Below, piece by piece: positions 63,633-64,000 of a stretch of DNA of 64,000 bases. Below the pieces are notes generated by a model. The model saw only the letters and a list, made by a program, of their open reading frames with translations, had not been told where the DNA came from and did not search any database. How positions within the stretch are numbered: position 1 is the first letter of the stretch; each line of letters starts with the position of its first letter. The position numbers and the translations under genes were made by a program. This DNA is from Pigmentiphaga litoralis (GTDB taxonomy: Bacteria; Pseudomonadota; Gammaproteobacteria; Burkholderiales; Burkholderiaceae_B): contig NZ_BMXQ01000001.1 of the NCBI RefSeq assembly GCF_014651835.1, positions 2,764,120 through 2,828,119 of the forward strand, given 5' to 3'.

Positions 63633-64000
63633 TCAGAAGGTATACGCCATGCCGACCTGGACCGTGCGCGGCACGCCGGGGTAGACGTAGGACTGGAACG
63701 ACCCTTCGTCGTAATCCTTGTTGAACAGGTTCTTGACGTCGAGATTGACGCGCAGTTTCTTGTTCACCTGATAGAAGGCCAGCAGGTCGACCACGGTGTA
63801 GCGCTTCATGGTGTAGGCGCCCGTGCCGGTGCTGGCGGCGCGGTCCGACGCATGCTTGATGCCGGCGCCCAGGCCAAGCCCGCGGGCCGGACCGTCCTGG
63901 AAGGTGTAGACGTTCAGCAGGCTGGCCATCGTGCGCGGAATGTTCGCCAGCCGCGTGCCGGCTGGGGCGACGTTGTCCTTGGTGACTTCGGCGTCGACCA
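63633..64000 (-). CDS. TonB-dependent siderophore receptor, C-terminal part
   Basis: The last 122 or so codons of a TonB-dependent barrel, running off the window. Barrel strands such as GLGLGAGIKHASDRA, KRYTVVDLLAFYQVNKKLRVNLDVKNLFNKDYDEG and the closing strand VGMAYTF with terminal Phe match ferric-siderophore receptors of the FhuE/FoxA type. Sequence from 63930 to 64000 continues in frame (VTKDN, NIPRT). It is upstream of trpL on the same strand. Confidence 0.88.
   Translation of the reverse strand, partial: VDAEVTKDNVAPAGTRLANIPRTMASLLNVYTFQDGPARGLGLGAGIKHASDRAASTGTGAYTMKRYTVVDLLAFYQVNKKLRVNLDVKNLFNKDYDEGSFQSYVYPGVPRTVQVGMAYTF

Overview
The window is GC-rich and gene-dense. It reads as a chromosomal segment of a betaproteobacterium of the order Burkholderiales, most likely an Alcaligenaceae-type soil or water organism. 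The clues are the kdsD-kdsC-lptCAB-rpoN-hpf-ptsN-hprK-rapZ order, a BirA without an N-terminal DNA-binding domain followed by a type III pantothenate kinase, and several tripartite-tricarboxylate (Bug) binding proteins without membrane partners. The genus cannot be fixed from the sequence alone. No rRNA, tRNA, phage, insertion sequence or CRISPR array was seen.

Layout. 1-11.8 kb: the end of an amidase gene, apt, then a long + strand block for Kdo synthesis and LPS export (kdsD, kdsC, lptC, lptA, lptB), sigma-54 (rpoN), ribosome hibernation (hpf), nitrogen-PTS control (ptsN, hprK, rapZ) and the septal lytic transglycosylase rlpA. 11.9-17 kb: ogt, a 9-bp minisatellite, rsmI with a repeat-encoded leader, and yraN-diaA-dolP. 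17-21.6 kb: a DUF2946/TonB receptor/PepSY uptake cluster. 21.7-26 kb: DUF4197, a TlpA-like thioredoxin, a Kdo hydroxylase, a Bug protein and a PhyH-type dioxygenase. 26-29.5 kb: a LysR-catB-catC-Bug muconate module. 29.6-37.2 kb: an IclR-led catabolic operon. 37.2-43.5 kb: a Fur-controlled fecI-fecR-TonB receptor-DUF3649-PepSY iron operon. 43.6-50.3 kb: dacA-dat-ybeD-lipB-lipA and a hydrolase/ferredoxin/VanZ group. 50.5-59.6 kb: birA-coaX-SPOR, rfaE2, an MFS exporter, a two-component system, a MobA-like transferase and an M61 peptidase. 59.6-64 kb: ung-trpC-trpD-trpG, a trp leader peptide, and the end of a third TonB receptor.

The most interesting unit is the operon at 29.67-37.16 kb. It encodes homologues of NicX, NicF and NicD, which open 2,5-dihydroxypyridine and convert it to maleate. 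With them are a Rieske oxygenase, a large flavin hydroxylase and a Bug binding protein that are not part of the classical nicotinate pathway. I infer a degradation route for a pyridine derivative whose first substrate is unknown.

Other points of note are a 17-codon trp leader with three consecutive Trp codons lying upstream of trpG although no trpE is present; a 43-codon lysine-rich ORF joined by ATGA overlaps to both neighbours in the iron operon; and an unusual number of short tandem repeats (6, 9, 15, 23 and 24 bp periods), mostly in or next to intergenic DNA.
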